DNA from: Streptomyces sp. TG1A-8
GTDB lineage: Bacteria > Actinomycetota > Actinomycetes > Streptomycetales > Streptomycetaceae
Direction of reading: 5' to 3'
NCBI RefSeq assembly: GCF_030499535.1
Contig: NZ_JASTLB010000001.1
Coordinates: 372,001-436,000 of the forward strand
DNA: 64,000 nt
This document shows positions 45,555-54,649 of the stretch, in pieces. The translations under genes and the position numbers were made by a program. Within the stretch, counting starts at the first letter, position 1; the number at the start of each line of letters is the position of its first letter. A model generated the notes under the pieces. The model was not told the origin of the DNA. It was given only the letters and a program-made list of their open reading frames with translations, and did not search any database.

Positions 45555-45942
45555 GTGCCCATGCTGGACCGGTACGCGTGTGCTCACCGGCGGGAAACGG
45601 ACGTCATGGCGGTGCCTGCCCACCTCGGCCGCCGCTGACCCGCGGGATGCCGGGCGCGGTCCGGCCGGTCCCGGCACCCGGACCGGTGCCGGTCGCGCTC
45701 GGCGCCTCGTGGGCGCGCCTCGGCGGAGCGGTCCGTTGCCGGCGTGCCGGGCCACGAGCCGGCCGGTGGCAGACGGTCCGCCCGTCCGGGCATCGCCTCG
45801 CGGCCTCCGGTTCCGGCCGCACGACGGGCGCGGGCCGGGGACGCCCGGCCGGCCCCGCCGCACGCCCGCCGCCGCGGGAACCGGGGTCGCGGGAACCGGG
45901 GCCGTGGCGCCGTGCTCCGGGAAGGAGCGGCGCGAGCGGGGA
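45555..45942. other. Intergenic region, no gene recognised
   Basis: About 390 nt between the DUF1203 gene and the end of the second conservon. A 15-bp unit (CGCGGGAACCGGGGT) is repeated in tandem near 45872-45902. No coding signal is clear. Confidence 0.4.
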
Positions 45943-46533
45943 TCAGCCGGCCGGCTGGGGTGCGGGGTGGCGGGCCATGAGGTGTTCGATCAGGGTGAGC
46001 AGGACGTTCCGGCCTTCGGTCCGTTCGCGTGCGTCACACATCACCAGGGGAACCTGGGGATCGAGGTCCAGGGCGGCGCGGACTTCCCGGGGCGTGCGAT
46101 CGCGGACGTTGTGGAAGCAGTTGACCGCGACGACGAACGGGATGCCGCGGCTTTCGAAGAAGTCGATGGAGGCGAAGCTGACCTCCAGGCGGCGGGTGTC
46201 GGCCAGCACCACCGCTCCCAGCGCGCCGTGCACGAGGTCGTTCCACATGAACCAGAAGCGTTCCTGGCCCGGGGTGCCGAACAGGTAGACCACCAGTTCG
46301 TCGCTGATGGTGATGCGCCCGAAGTCCAGGGCGACGGTGGTGGTGGCCTTGGCGTCGACACCGACCAGGTCGTCCACGCCGACGCTGGCGCGGGTCAGGT
46401 ATTCCTCGGTGTGCAGGGGGGCGACCTCGCTGACCGCGCCGACCAGGGTGGTCTTGCCCACCCCGAAGCCGCCCGCGATCAGGATCTTCACGGCCTGGGC
46501 CGTCTGTGCCGGATCAGAGCCCGCGGAGCCCAT
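45943..46533 (-). CDS. cvnD: Second conservon: small GTPase CvnD
   Basis: A 196-residue Ras-like GTPase with the P-loop GGFGVGKTT (21-29), switch-II YLFGTPGQERFWFMWND and the base-specificity region VVAVNCFHN. In the last motif the NxFD of the first conservon reads NCFH, so guanine recognition may differ. It overlaps cvnC by 20 nt and ends the operon; unlike the first conservon there is no P450 gene after it. It would act with the other Cvn proteins at the membrane. Confidence 0.9.
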   Translation of the reverse strand: MGSAGSDPAQTAQAVKILIAGGFGVGKTTLVGAVSEVAPLHTEEYLTRASVGVDDLVGVDAKATTTVALDFGRITISDELVVYLFGTPGQERFWFMWNDLVHGALGAVVLADTRRLEVSFASIDFFESRGIPFVVAVNCFHNVRDRTPREVRAALDLDPQVPLVMCDARERTEGRNVLLTLIEHLMARHPAPQPAG

Positions 46534-46912
46534 TTCTCACCGCCTCAAGGATCGTCATGTCGGGGAGGGTGCCGTTGTACGCGAAGGCCAGGGGCGGCCG
46601 GGCCCGTACCCGGCCGGCGTCGATCAGGTCGCCGATGAGAATCTTGGTCACCGACACCGGCAGGTCCAGTTCGGCGGCGATCTCGGCCACCGCGACGGGC
46701 CCGCGCGCGCACAGGCGCAGGACGGTGCGGTGTTCCGGCTGCAGTGCGTGGCGGTCGGCCGCGGTGTCCGTGCCGGACGTGGTCTGTGCCGTGATCAGGG
46801 TGATCAGGGTCAGGTCGGCACGGCCGGCGGTGGTACGGCCGCCGGTGATGGTGTAGGGGCGGACCAGTGGTTCGTCCGCGTCGTCGTCCAGGTCCTCCGT
46901 CCAGTGCCTCAT
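46514..46912 (-). CDS. cvnC: Second conservon: CvnC (DUF742)
   Basis: A 132-residue DUF742 protein with the N-terminal RPYTITGGRTT motif and the winged-helix-like LRLCARGPVAVAEIAAELDL and KILIGDLIDAGRV region. It begins at ATG 46912, overlapping cvnB by 4 nt, and its end overlaps the GTPase start. An internal acidic/Thr-rich insertion (TAQTTSGTDTAADRH) makes it a little longer than the CvnC of the first conservon. Confidence 0.9.
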   Translation of the reverse strand: MRHWTEDLDDDADEPLVRPYTITGGRTTAGRADLTLITLITAQTTSGTDTAADRHALQPEHRTVLRLCARGPVAVAEIAAELDLPVSVTKILIGDLIDAGRVRARPPLAFAYNGTLPDMTILEAVRNGLRGL

Positions 46913-47355
46913 GCGCCGGCCCCGGGGCCGGCGGGCGGGGACGGGTCGGACTGCGGGGTACGCGCGTCGGTGCCCAGTTTCTGGCCCACCTGCTGGACCA
47001 GGGTGTGCATGGCGACCGCCATCACCTCGGCGTCGACCTCCTGGGAGGCGACCACGGCCAGGTGGGTGCCGCGGCCGGCCGCGGTGACGAACAGCCACAG
47101 GTCGGCCATCTCGACGATGACCTGGTGGACCGGACCGCCTCGGAAGAGCTGTCCGACACCACGGGCCAGGCTCTGCTGACCGGTGGCGATCGCAGCCAGG
47201 CGCTCGGCGTCGGAGCGCTCGACGGTTTTCGAACGGCTGATGACCAGGCCGTCGTCGGACAGGACGATGGCGTGCCGGGTGCCGGCGACCTGGTCGACCA
47301 GTCCGTCGAGGAGCCAGTCCAGGTCTGCGTCGGTGGCGATGGTTCGCTGAGTCAT
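46909..47355 (-). CDS. cvnB: Second conservon: CvnB (roadblock/LC7)
   Basis: A 148-residue roadblock/LC7 protein: DADLDWLLDGLVDQVAGTRH, LSDDGLVIS, DAERLAAIATGQQSLARG and LWLFVTAAGRGTHLAVVASQ. It starts at ATG 47355 and overlaps the sensor gene stop by 4 nt. The C-terminus is a short Pro/Ala tail. It probably regulates the cognate CvnD. Confidence 0.9.
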   Translation of the reverse strand: MTQRTIATDADLDWLLDGLVDQVAGTRHAIVLSDDGLVISRSKTVERSDAERLAAIATGQQSLARGVGQLFRGGPVHQVIVEMADLWLFVTAAGRGTHLAVVASQEVDAEVMAVAMHTLVQQVGQKLGTDARTPQSDPSPPAGPGAGA

Positions 47356-49814
47356 CCTCGGTCTTCCGTCGTGAGCGGTTCGGACTGGTCGGTGCTGGGC
47401 GTGGACGGCCGCGCGTCGGCGGCGCGGTTCTTGCGGGACTGCCGCTGGAAGGCGCCGATAGTAGCGCCGGAGCGGGTCGGGGCGCCGGGCGGGGCCTGGG
47501 GGGCCGGGGCGTCCTGCGCGTCCGGCGCGCGCAGTTCGGCCGCCAGGCTGGCCTGACGCGTCCGGCGGGGCAGCGGTGCGGGCCCGGTCCGCGGGTTCGC
47601 GGGGGCCGGCGCCGGTGCGGTGACGTCGGCCATCGCCTGTCCGCGCGACCGCACCGGCAGGTCGTCCGGACCGTCCGGGCGACGGGAGCCGTCCGCGGGG
47701 CGGGAGTCCGCGGACCGGCGCGGCGCGGGGAGGGGGGTGCCGGCGTCGTCCGGCGACGGGCCGTCGGCCGCGTCCGGTACCGACCGGGGCCGCTCGGCGA
47801 CGAGGGCCTGCGGGACGAGGACGATGACGCGGGTGCCGCCGAACGCCGACGGCCGCAGTTCCACCTGCAGGCCCAGGGACGCCGACAGGCGGGCCACCAC
47901 GTACAGGCCCAGGCGCGCGTCGTCGGCGCGGGTCATCACGTCCAGCTGCGGAGGGGCCTGCATCAGGGCGTTGGCGGCCTCGTACTGCTCGGCCTCCATG
48001 CCCAGTCCGCGGTCCTCTATCTCCACCGCGATGCCCCGGCTGACCGGAGCCGCCTTGATCTCGACCGGAGCCGGCGGCTTGGAGAACGCGGTCGCGTTCT
48101 CCATCAGCTCGGCCAGGATGTGGATCAGCGGTCCCACCGCCCGCTCGGAGATCCACGGCCGGCCCTCGACGTCGATCGCGATGCGCCGGTAGTCCTGGAC
48201 CTCGCCCTGCGCGGCGCGCAGGACGTCCAGCAGCGGCACCGGTTTGCGCCAGCGGCGCCGCGGCTGGCCGCCGCCGAGGATCACCAGGTTCTCCTCGTAG
48301 CGGCGCAGCCGGGCGGTGAGGTGGTCCAGGTCGAACAGCCCCTCCAGCACCTGCGGGTCCTCGTGGCGGCGCTCCAGCTCGTCCAGCTTCTTCAACTGCA
48401 GGCCGATCAGCAGCTGGGTGCGGCGCGCGATGCGCTGCAGCAGCCGTTCGAAGCCGCGGTGCTGCTCCGCCTGGCGCACCGCGGTGCGCACCGCGCTGCG
48501 GCTGGCCAGGTTCAGCGCCCGGCTCAGCTCGCCGAACTCGTCCGATGCCGGGGCGAGTACGGGAACCTCCACCTCCACGTCCACGTCCTCGCCCTGTTCG
48601 AGCCGGGCGACCACCCGCGGCAACCGCTGCCCCAGGTCCTGCGCCTGATCGCGCACGGCCATGACCCGCCGGCGCAGCCTCACGGTCAGCCGCCAGGTCA
48701 CCAGCACGACGAGGACGATCGCGAGCAGGCCCAGCGCGGCGGCGGAGTACAGGAACAGCCGCAGCTGCCGCACCTCGGTGGCGCCGGCGGCGTCGGAGAC
48801 ACCGCTGCGGACGTTGATGAGCCGCTCCAGCCGGTTGACCGAGGCGTCCGCCGCGGTCCGCCACTCGGTGCGGGCACGTGGCAGCGCCACGCCGTCGGGG
48901 CCGGCGTCGGCGGCCTGCAGCCGCTCCTCCAGCGCGACCCGGCTCCGCCACTCCTTGCTCTTGGTCATCGCCGCGTACAGCCGGCTCTCCGCCGGGGTGA
49001 GGTTCGGCGCCACCCGCGAGTCCAGCAGGTACTCCTGGGTGCCGACGGCGTCGGTGACCAAGTCGTAGTCGTCGGCCGACAGCCGGCCCGACGCCCAGCC
49101 ATGCGCCAGTACCGCGTCCTCCCGGCTGATCATGTCCACGACCCCGTTCAGGTCGAACAGGACCTGTGACAGGTCGGCCACTTCGCCGTTGGCGCCGTGG
49201 GACAGGGTGGCGAAGACGTCGGTGCTGGCGCCGACGGCCTCGGTGTAGTAGGCGAACGCGCGGTCCTGGCCGACGGTGCCGGCGTCCACCGCGCGGCGTT
49301 CCTGCGCGAGCCGGTCGGTCACCCGCACCGCCCGGGCGAGCGCGTCGGCCAGCCCCCGCTGCCCGTTGCCGGTGTCCAGCGAAGCCAGTGGCCTGAAGGC
49401 CCGCACCGCCCGGTCGGTGACCGTACGCTGCCGGTCCAGGGCCGTCCGGGCCGCCCGGGGTGAGGCCAGTGCCTCCCCGGTCAGCCGGCGCTCCCGCTCC
49501 AGGGCGTTGAACAGCGCCGCGTTGGGCTGGGTCACGGCCGCGGTCAGGTCGTACTGGGCGGCCTGCTCCCGGTACTCGTCGCCCAGGTGGTACGTGCCCA
49601 GGCCCCACAGCGCGACCAGCGCCACGCTCGGCACGAGCAGCAGCACCAGCAGCGCCGTGCGCAGCGACAGGCGGCGTTCACCGGCCGTCCACGCCTGCTC
49701 GTCCGTCCGGTCCGTTCGTCGGCGGCCGGTCCGCGCGCTGCCCGCTCCGCGCCGTCCGGTCCTGTTCAATCCGCTCACACGCAGGACCCTCTCCTCGTCA
49801 CTGGTCAGCCGCAC
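47352..49814 (-). CDS. cvnA: Second conservon: sensor kinase-like CvnA with NIT-type sensor domain
   Basis: An 820-residue membrane protein. A first transmembrane segment (LSLRTALLVLLLVPSVALVA) near residue 55 and a second (LFLYSAAALGLLAIVLVVLV) near 355 enclose an extracellular helical domain resembling NIT nitrate/nitrite sensor domains. A HAMP-like stretch follows, then a GHKL ATPase domain (ILAELMENATAFSKPP, EIEDRGLGM, ARLGLYVVARLS). The last 180 residues are disordered and proline-rich. The start is GTG at 49814. The large sensor domain distinguishes it from the first conservon's CvnA, implying a different signal. Confidence 0.88.
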   Translation of the reverse strand: MRLTSDEERVLRVSGLNRTGRRGAGSARTGRRRTDRTDEQAWTAGERRLSLRTALLVLLLVPSVALVALWGLGTYHLGDEYREQAAQYDLTAAVTQPNAALFNALERERRLTGEALASPRAARTALDRQRTVTDRAVRAFRPLASLDTGNGQRGLADALARAVRVTDRLAQERRAVDAGTVGQDRAFAYYTEAVGASTDVFATLSHGANGEVADLSQVLFDLNGVVDMISREDAVLAHGWASGRLSADDYDLVTDAVGTQEYLLDSRVAPNLTPAESRLYAAMTKSKEWRSRVALEERLQAADAGPDGVALPRARTEWRTAADASVNRLERLINVRSGVSDAAGATEVRQLRLFLYSAAALGLLAIVLVVLVTWRLTVRLRRRVMAVRDQAQDLGQRLPRVVARLEQGEDVDVEVEVPVLAPASDEFGELSRALNLASRSAVRTAVRQAEQHRGFERLLQRIARRTQLLIGLQLKKLDELERRHEDPQVLEGLFDLDHLTARLRRYEENLVILGGGQPRRRWRKPVPLLDVLRAAQGEVQDYRRIAIDVEGRPWISERAVGPLIHILAELMENATAFSKPPAPVEIKAAPVSRGIAVEIEDRGLGMEAEQYEAANALMQAPPQLDVMTRADDARLGLYVVARLSASLGLQVELRPSAFGGTRVIVLVPQALVAERPRSVPDAADGPSPDDAGTPLPAPRRSADSRPADGSRRPDGPDDLPVRSRGQAMADVTAPAPAPANPRTGPAPLPRRTRQASLAAELRAPDAQDAPAPQAPPGAPTRSGATIGAFQRQSRKNRAADARPSTPSTDQSEPLTTEDRG

Positions 49815-50346
49815 CTGTGACGAGAACGCGCCAGACAGTAGCGGTTGGTGGCTTGATATTAGTCATACAGTCAGCGAAGTCCGAAAGTTCATCCGGTGGT
49901 ACGCGCGAACACGGCGTCCGGAAACGGATCCGGCACCCCGCGAGGGAGCCCGGTCCCCCGCGTTCCCTCCGCCCCTCCACGACGGCCGGCCGGCCCGGCG
50001 ACGGCCCCTCCCCCACCCGGCCGGGCTCGACCCGGCGGCCCGCCCGCGACGCCGACCGACGAGGCCGATGGCCGCCACCCCCGCACGGTGGCGCGCCGCA
50101 GGCACCTCCTCGACCGATCGGCGGGAACGCGTGCGGAGGTGTCCGGAAAACGTGTCGTCCGGGCACGCCCGACGCCCGCCCGACCCCCGTCCACCCGTGA
50201 CCGCCCCCACGGCCGTTGTCCTGGATCGTGCGGGAAATGAGCTCCGCGCGACACCATGCAATCCTTGCGGAGCAGGACACCCCTGGATTCTCCGGTAATG
50301 GTCGGCTAGGGTTTGCCGGAACGGTTCCACGATAAAGGAGGGAAAA
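49815..50346. other. Divergent intergenic region between conservon and nucleoside locus
   Basis: About 530 nt, with an AT-richer patch at 49850-49880 (TTGATATTAGTCATACAG) that is probably the leftward cvnA promoter, and another near 50290-50340 for the rightward dioxygenase. No gene or strong repeat is seen between. Confidence 0.45.
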
Positions 50347-51252
50347 GTGTCCAGTTATCCAGGACTGACTGCGGAAGAGGAAAAGCTTCTGCCGACGCAG
50401 GCCGACGTCCGCCTCTACGAGGAGCGTGGCTGGTACTTGTCCGAGAAATTACTCAGCGACGCCGAGACCGACGCGCTCACGGCGGCCAGTGAGCGGTACT
50501 ATGCAGGTCAGAGGGACCGCCGTCTGCCAGTAGAGCCGGACAGGTGGGCGGACTGGAAGCCCTCGGACGGTGACGTCCAGCGAAACAACGACTATGTGCA
50601 CTACCAGGACGAGACAATAGCCGGAATCCTGCGCAAGCCGGTGATCGGAGCGGTCGCCGCACGCCTTGCGCGGACTTCCTCGATCAGGGTCTTCCAGGCA
50701 ACCCTGATTTACAAGCCGCCGATTGCCGAAGAGCGGTCGAACATCGTCTCCTGGCATTTCGACAAATACTTCTGGCCGACCTGTTCATCGGACCGCATGC
50801 TGACGGCGTTCATTCCCTTCCACGACTGCGGGGAAGTGGACGGCACCATCACCATGGTGAACGGCAGCCACCTCTGGACCGAACGGCACGGCGCCGACCG
50901 GGGCAGCGGCGCGCCGGAGGACGTGGCGCGCGAGTACCTGCTGAGGAACGACGCCGAGCGCAACGGCAGGGCGGAGGTCGAGAGGGTGCCGGTCCACATA
51001 CCCAGGGGCCACATGACCTTCCACCACTGCCTCCTGTACCACGGCAGCGGACCCAACCGCGGCACCCGCCCGCGCCGTGCCATCTCGTTCCACCTCCAGG
51101 ACGAGGAGAACGCCTACCGGCCGCACCACCTGTCCGACGGGCGCCAGCAGCCCTACAAGCACGACCGCTTGGTCCGGACCACACCGGACGGCACACCCGA
51201 CTACGCCGACCCCGACTTCTGTCCGCGGCTGTGGCCCGTCGCAGGGGCCTGA
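50347..51252 (+). CDS. PhyH-family Fe(II)/2-oxoglutarate dioxygenase
   Basis: A 301-residue oxygenase. The iron triad is H137 and D139 in SWHFDKYFWP and H232 in LLYHGSGPN, followed by R243 or R244 in the 2-oxoglutarate region. The GTG start has AAAGGAGGG 4 nt upstream. It is divergent from the conservon and convergent with the acetyltransferase gene of the neighbouring operon, ending in a shared strong terminator. Members act in many natural-product pathways, so a hydroxylation step in the adjacent pyrimidine-type pathway is plausible but not proven. It differs in length and sequence from the PhyH of the RiPP locus. Confidence 0.83.
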   Translation: MSSYPGLTAEEEKLLPTQADVRLYEERGWYLSEKLLSDAETDALTAASERYYAGQRDRRLPVEPDRWADWKPSDGDVQRNNDYVHYQDETIAGILRKPVIGAVAARLARTSSIRVFQATLIYKPPIAEERSNIVSWHFDKYFWPTCSSDRMLTAFIPFHDCGEVDGTITMVNGSHLWTERHGADRGSGAPEDVAREYLLRNDAERNGRAEVERVPVHIPRGHMTFHHCLLYHGSGPNRGTRPRRAISFHLQDEENAYRPHHLSDGRQQPYKHDRLVRTTPDGTPDYADPDFCPRLWPVAGA

Positions 51253-51278
51253 AGCCACCGCCGTCCGGGCCGGTGACG

Positions 51279-51323
51279 CCGGGACGCCGACCGCGGGAGG
51301 GGGTCCCGCGGTCGGCGTCCCGG
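51279..51323. terminator. Perfect 20-bp bidirectional hairpin
   Basis: Positions 51279-51298 and 51304-51323 are exact reverse complements with a GGGGG loop. They lie between the stop codons of the dioxygenase and the convergent acetyltransferase gene, so the hairpin can end both transcripts. Confidence 0.85.
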
Positions 51324-51338
51324 CTCGCACCACCACGC

Positions 51339-52520
51339 TCAGTCCAGCATCCAGCTCTCGGCGTCGATGCCGCCCACCACGGTGGGGCCGTGCTCCTCGG
51401 CGAAGGCCAGCACCTCGGAACGGTTGCGCTCCCTGACGGCGGCGGCGTCCGCGTCCAGCGGGCGGTCCACCCCGACCAGCACGGAGTACAGGGGGGTCGG
51501 CTGGGCGCCGCGCGACATCTTCGCGTGGAAGGTGCCGAGCCCCAGGTGGATCGCGCGCACCGAACGCCCCGCCCCCGTCGTGATGGGGTGGTAGAAGACC
51601 AGGTTGAAGTAGTCCGCCAGGTTCGACGCGGAGTAGTCGAAGCCCGCGACCCGTCCGTAGAGCATGTCGTGCTGGCGGTAGCGGAGCACGCACCCCACGG
51701 GCCTTCCCGCGTCCTCGGCCATCAGCAGCGAGCTCTGGTCACCGAGGAAGCGGCCCTGCCGTTCGTAGACGGTCGCGACGCGCTCCTCGTCGAACGCGGT
51801 GTGACCGTGGCGCTGCATCAACGCGCTGTTGAGCGGGGCCATCTCCTTCACCGCTTCGGGCAGCCGGTACTCCTTGACGATCCGGTCGCTCTCCTGGAAG
51901 AGGCGCAGCTCGCGGAGGGCTCGTTGCCGGCGGCGGGCGGGCAGCCAGGCCCGGTAGTCGTCGAAGGTGTCCCACAGACCGAGCGGCAGCGAGGTCTCCA
52001 CGTCGTGGAAGCGCACCACGGCACCGTCCCCGGCGTGCGCGCGGGCGACCTCCAGGGCCTGCTCGCGAGGCAGGTAGTAGTACGCCAGGACGCTCGCGCC
52101 GTTCGCCCCGGCGAACCGCATGGCCTCCGCGGTCAGGGCCCGCACGGCGGCCTCGCGGTCCGCGGCGGACACGTCCGCACGGCGGGGAAGCTGCCCGCGG
52201 AACTCCGACCAGCCCGAGCCGAACGCCAGCGGATTGGTGGCCACCCGGTGGTGCCGTTCCCCGGGCACCAGGCCCGTCAGCAGGTCGGCAGGTGTGTACA
52301 GGACGTGCGGAGGGGTGCGGAAGGAGTACGCCTCCAGCCCGGAGACCGCCGCGCCGCCGGCGTCGCGGGCCAGGAGGTAGTGGCCGTGGGCACCCTCGGG
52401 CAGCTCCTCCTCGCGGACCTTGAGGAAACCGCTGCTCGAGTAGATCGTCGCGTCGACGGTCAGCGAATCCCAATCGCCGGCCGGAAGTTGTCGGGATGTG
52501 CTGTGTAAGGAAACACGCAT
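51339..52520 (-). CDS. GNAT/FemAB-like acyltransferase
   Basis: A 393-residue protein with the double-GNAT architecture of FemAB-like or peptidoglycan-biosynthesis-type acyltransferases. The C-terminal half has SSLLMAEDAGRPVGCVLRYRQ, FNLVFYHPITTGAGRSVRAI and HLGLGTFHAKMSRGAQP, which form the acceptor and CoA or aminoacyl-tRNA channel. Such proteins attach acyl or aminoacyl groups to amines. It is the last gene of the leftward operon, 31 nt after the P-loop gene, so acylation or aminoacylation of an amino-pyrimidine product is a fair guess. The donor cannot be told from sequence. Confidence 0.65.
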   Translation of the reverse strand: MRVSLHSTSRQLPAGDWDSLTVDATIYSSSGFLKVREEELPEGAHGHYLLARDAGGAAVSGLEAYSFRTPPHVLYTPADLLTGLVPGERHHRVATNPLAFGSGWSEFRGQLPRRADVSAADREAAVRALTAEAMRFAGANGASVLAYYYLPREQALEVARAHAGDGAVVRFHDVETSLPLGLWDTFDDYRAWLPARRRQRALRELRLFQESDRIVKEYRLPEAVKEMAPLNSALMQRHGHTAFDEERVATVYERQGRFLGDQSSLLMAEDAGRPVGCVLRYRQHDMLYGRVAGFDYSASNLADYFNLVFYHPITTGAGRSVRAIHLGLGTFHAKMSRGAQPTPLYSVLVGVDRPLDADAAAVRERNRSEVLAFAEEHGPTVVGGIDAESWMLD

Positions 52521-52551
52521 GGGGCTCTCGCAGAAAGATGGGGAGGAAGGG

Positions 52552-53106
52552 TCAGCTCCGGCCGTGGCCGACTAGTGACCGTACCCGGTAGGTCCGGGTG
52601 CGGACGAGCCGGACGCCGGAATCCTGCAGGCGGGCGAACAACTCCTCGTTGGCCCGCTGCTGGGTCCGGCGCACGCGCAGTGCGTACCAGAGGATGGAGC
52701 GCGGGCCGATGACGGTCCGCAGTGTCTCCCGGGTGCCGCCCCACAGCCGTTCACCGCGGATCCAGCGGCTCACGGTGCGTCGCACGAGGCGGGGCCAGGA
52801 CACGAGGAGCGGGACGTCCAGCCAGATCACGCAGTCGGCCCGGTCCACGCACGCCGCGAGGGCCGCGGGGTACTGGCCGTCCGCGATCCACCGGGGACCG
52901 CTCAGCGCGGACCGCACCGACGCCACGAACACCTCCTCCGGGTTCGGGTGGCCGCCCGGTCCCCAGAACAGGTCGTCCAGCTGTACCGCGGGGGCCCCGG
53001 ACACCTCGGCGAGCGCCGCCGCCAGGGTGGACTTGCCGCAGCCGGGACCACCGACGACCCAGACGGTACCGGCGGCGGCCGCATCGCTCAGATCGGGGTC
53101 GGACAC
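52552..53106 (-). CDS. P-loop kinase-like ATPase (adenylate kinase/topology-modulation type)
   Basis: A 184-residue P-loop protein. The Walker A motif is GGPGCGKST (19-27), followed by LDDLFWGPG, where the acidic pair normally contacts the acceptor, and DCVIWLDVP as Walker B. This pattern fits small-molecule or nucleotide kinases related to FlaR/topology-modulation proteins. The GTG at 53106 is chosen because GGAGG lies 4 nt upstream; it overlaps the HAD gene end by 19 nt. In this operon phosphorylation of a nucleoside intermediate is plausible. Confidence 0.75.
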   Translation of the reverse strand: MSDPDLSDAAAAGTVWVVGGPGCGKSTLAAALAEVSGAPAVQLDDLFWGPGGHPNPEEVFVASVRSALSGPRWIADGQYPAALAACVDRADCVIWLDVPLLVSWPRLVRRTVSRWIRGERLWGGTRETLRTVIGPRSILWYALRVRRTQQRANEELFARLQDSGVRLVRTRTYRVRSLVGHGRS

Positions 53107-53930
53107 TGTTCCTCCAGCCACACGGCCACGCCGTCCGCGGCGTGGTGCCCGGCCACCGCGTCGGCGGCCGCGCGTACTTCGGGGCAGGCGTTCGCCATGG
53201 CCACCCCCCGGCCCGCGGCGGCGAGCATCCCGGCGTCGTTGAGCGAGTCACCGAACGCGAGCACGTCCTGCCACGTCCGGCCCAGCCGGACGAGGACGTC
53301 CGAGAGGGCGGACACCTTGTCGGCCCCGGCGGCCGAGAACTCCAGCAGGCCGGGCTGCGAGGAGGTCCACACCACGGCGTCCTGCGGCCGGCACAGCGCG
53401 GCGGCGTCCGCGGGACCGCCCGTGACCATCAGGCACAGGGCGGGCTCCGGGTCCGCGGCGGCGGGCGGCCCGGCGACCGAGCGCTCGACGAGGGGGCCGG
53501 CGGCCAGGACGTCCGGCCAGCCGGGGCCCAGGAGCCGGTCCCCCTCGCGGTCCACGGCCCAGGCCGCGCCGGCCTCCAGCCGCGCGACGACCGCGCGTAC
53601 GGTCGAGGACGGCATCCCTCGCACCCAGTAGGGCCGGTCGCCGTCGAGGTCGCCCGCCACCGCGCCGTTCGACGAGACGAGGACGGCTCCCAGACCTGCG
53701 GCCGGGGCGAGGACGGCGCGCGCGGACGCCGCGGGACGCGCGGTCGCGAAGACGATCCGGACACCGGCGGCGGCCAGCGCCCGCAGGACGCGCACGGTCC
53801 GCTCGCGGAGCACGCCCTCGGCGTCCAGCAGCGTGCCGTCCAGGTCCGTGACCAGGACGTCGAACGTCCTGCCCGGCCGCTCCGCGGTCCCCGGACCGGG
53901 GACCGCGCGTGCGGTGTCCGGCCCGGTCAC
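53088..53930 (-). CDS. HAD-IIB (Cof-type) phosphatase
   Basis: A 280-residue HAD of the Cof/IIB type with a large cap domain. Motif I is TDLDGTLLDAEG, motif II is FATARPAAS, and the C-terminal motif is VLAFGDSLNDAGMLAAAGRGVAMANA. These enzymes remove phosphate from sugar phosphates or pyrimidine nucleotide intermediates. GTG start overlaps the methyltransferase stop as GTGA. In a pathway that begins with CMP or dCMP, this is the obvious candidate to remove the phosphate. Confidence 0.83.
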   Translation of the reverse strand: MTGPDTARAVPGPGTAERPGRTFDVLVTDLDGTLLDAEGVLRERTVRVLRALAAAGVRIVFATARPAASARAVLAPAAGLGAVLVSSNGAVAGDLDGDRPYWVRGMPSSTVRAVVARLEAGAAWAVDREGDRLLGPGWPDVLAAGPLVERSVAGPPAAADPEPALCLMVTGGPADAAALCRPQDAVVWTSSQPGLLEFSAAGADKVSALSDVLVRLGRTWQDVLAFGDSLNDAGMLAAAGRGVAMANACPEVRAAADAVAGHHAADGVAVWLEEQCPTPI

Positions 53931-54649
53931 CTGGCCACTGCCGTCTCGCGCGGCGGAGGCATCCGGTGGGTGATGACGGCGGCGTAGCGGTGGTAGTGCC
54001 ACTGCTCGTAGCCGAGGTGGCTCTCGCCGTGGATCCCCAGGTCCGCGTTCTCGAAGAGCGTCCAGCCGGGCCGGTCGACGATCTTCTCCATCACCTCGGT
54101 CTCCGGGTAGTAACCGCACTCCCTCTCTTCGTCGTTGAGGCCGATGAGGTAGTCGCCGAAGAAGATGCCGCCCGGTGCCACCATGTCCATCGCGTGGTCG
54201 ATGAGGGCCTGCAGGCTGTGTGCCCTGTTGGGCGCCATGGACCACAGGCCACTGCCCATGACCAGCTGGAAGTCCCCCTCCGCGGGGACGGTCATGTAGT
54301 CCTGCTCCACGATGGTGCAGCGGTCCGCGAGGTGTTCCGCGGCGAGCCGGTCACGGAGCCCGGTGACGACGTGGTGTCCGTCGAGCAGGTCCAGTTCGCC
54401 ACCGCCGAGGAAGAGCTCGTCGGTCTCGATCGCGACGACCTCCCAGCCGGCGCGCAGCAGGGGCAGGGCGAACTTGCCGTCGGAAGCCCCCAGGACGCAG
54501 GCGCGCGGCCGGGTGAGCCGTGCGTAGTCACCCAGCGGGACGTAACGGGTCAGGGCGGGGAAGTAGGTGAAGTACTTGCCCCAGTAGCTCCCCCGGTCGA
54601 CCTCCAGCGTCGGGGGGTCGGCGGGCGGACGCGGGATCGTCGGGTTCAT
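53927..54649 (-). CDS. SAM-dependent methyltransferase
   Basis: A 240-residue class-I methyltransferase. The SAM-binding strand-loop reads CVLGASDGKFALPLLRAGWE followed by VVAIETD (about 51-77), with the acidic residue that binds the ribose at the end. MVAPGGIFFGDYLIG is the later motif. It overlaps both neighbours by 4 nt (ATGA with the radical SAM gene, GTGA with the phosphatase gene), so it is translationally coupled. The substrate may be a hydroxyl, amine or pyrimidine; O- or N-methylation of a hydroxymethylcytosine derivative is inference. Confidence 0.78.
   Translation of the reverse strand: MNPTIPRPPADPPTLEVDRGSYWGKYFTYFPALTRYVPLGDYARLTRPRACVLGASDGKFALPLLRAGWEVVAIETDELFLGGGELDLLDGHHVVTGLRDRLAAEHLADRCTIVEQDYMTVPAEGDFQLVMGSGLWSMAPNRAHSLQALIDHAMDMVAPGGIFFGDYLIGLNDEERECGYYPETEVMEKIVDRPGWTLFENADLGIHGESHLGYEQWHYHRYAAVITHRMPPPRETAVAR

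Noticed and set aside
46909..49608. Long frame covering cvnB and most of cvnA in one reading
   Set aside because: Only its 3' end is the real cvnB; the rest is an out-of-frame, Gly/Arg-rich shadow of cvnA.
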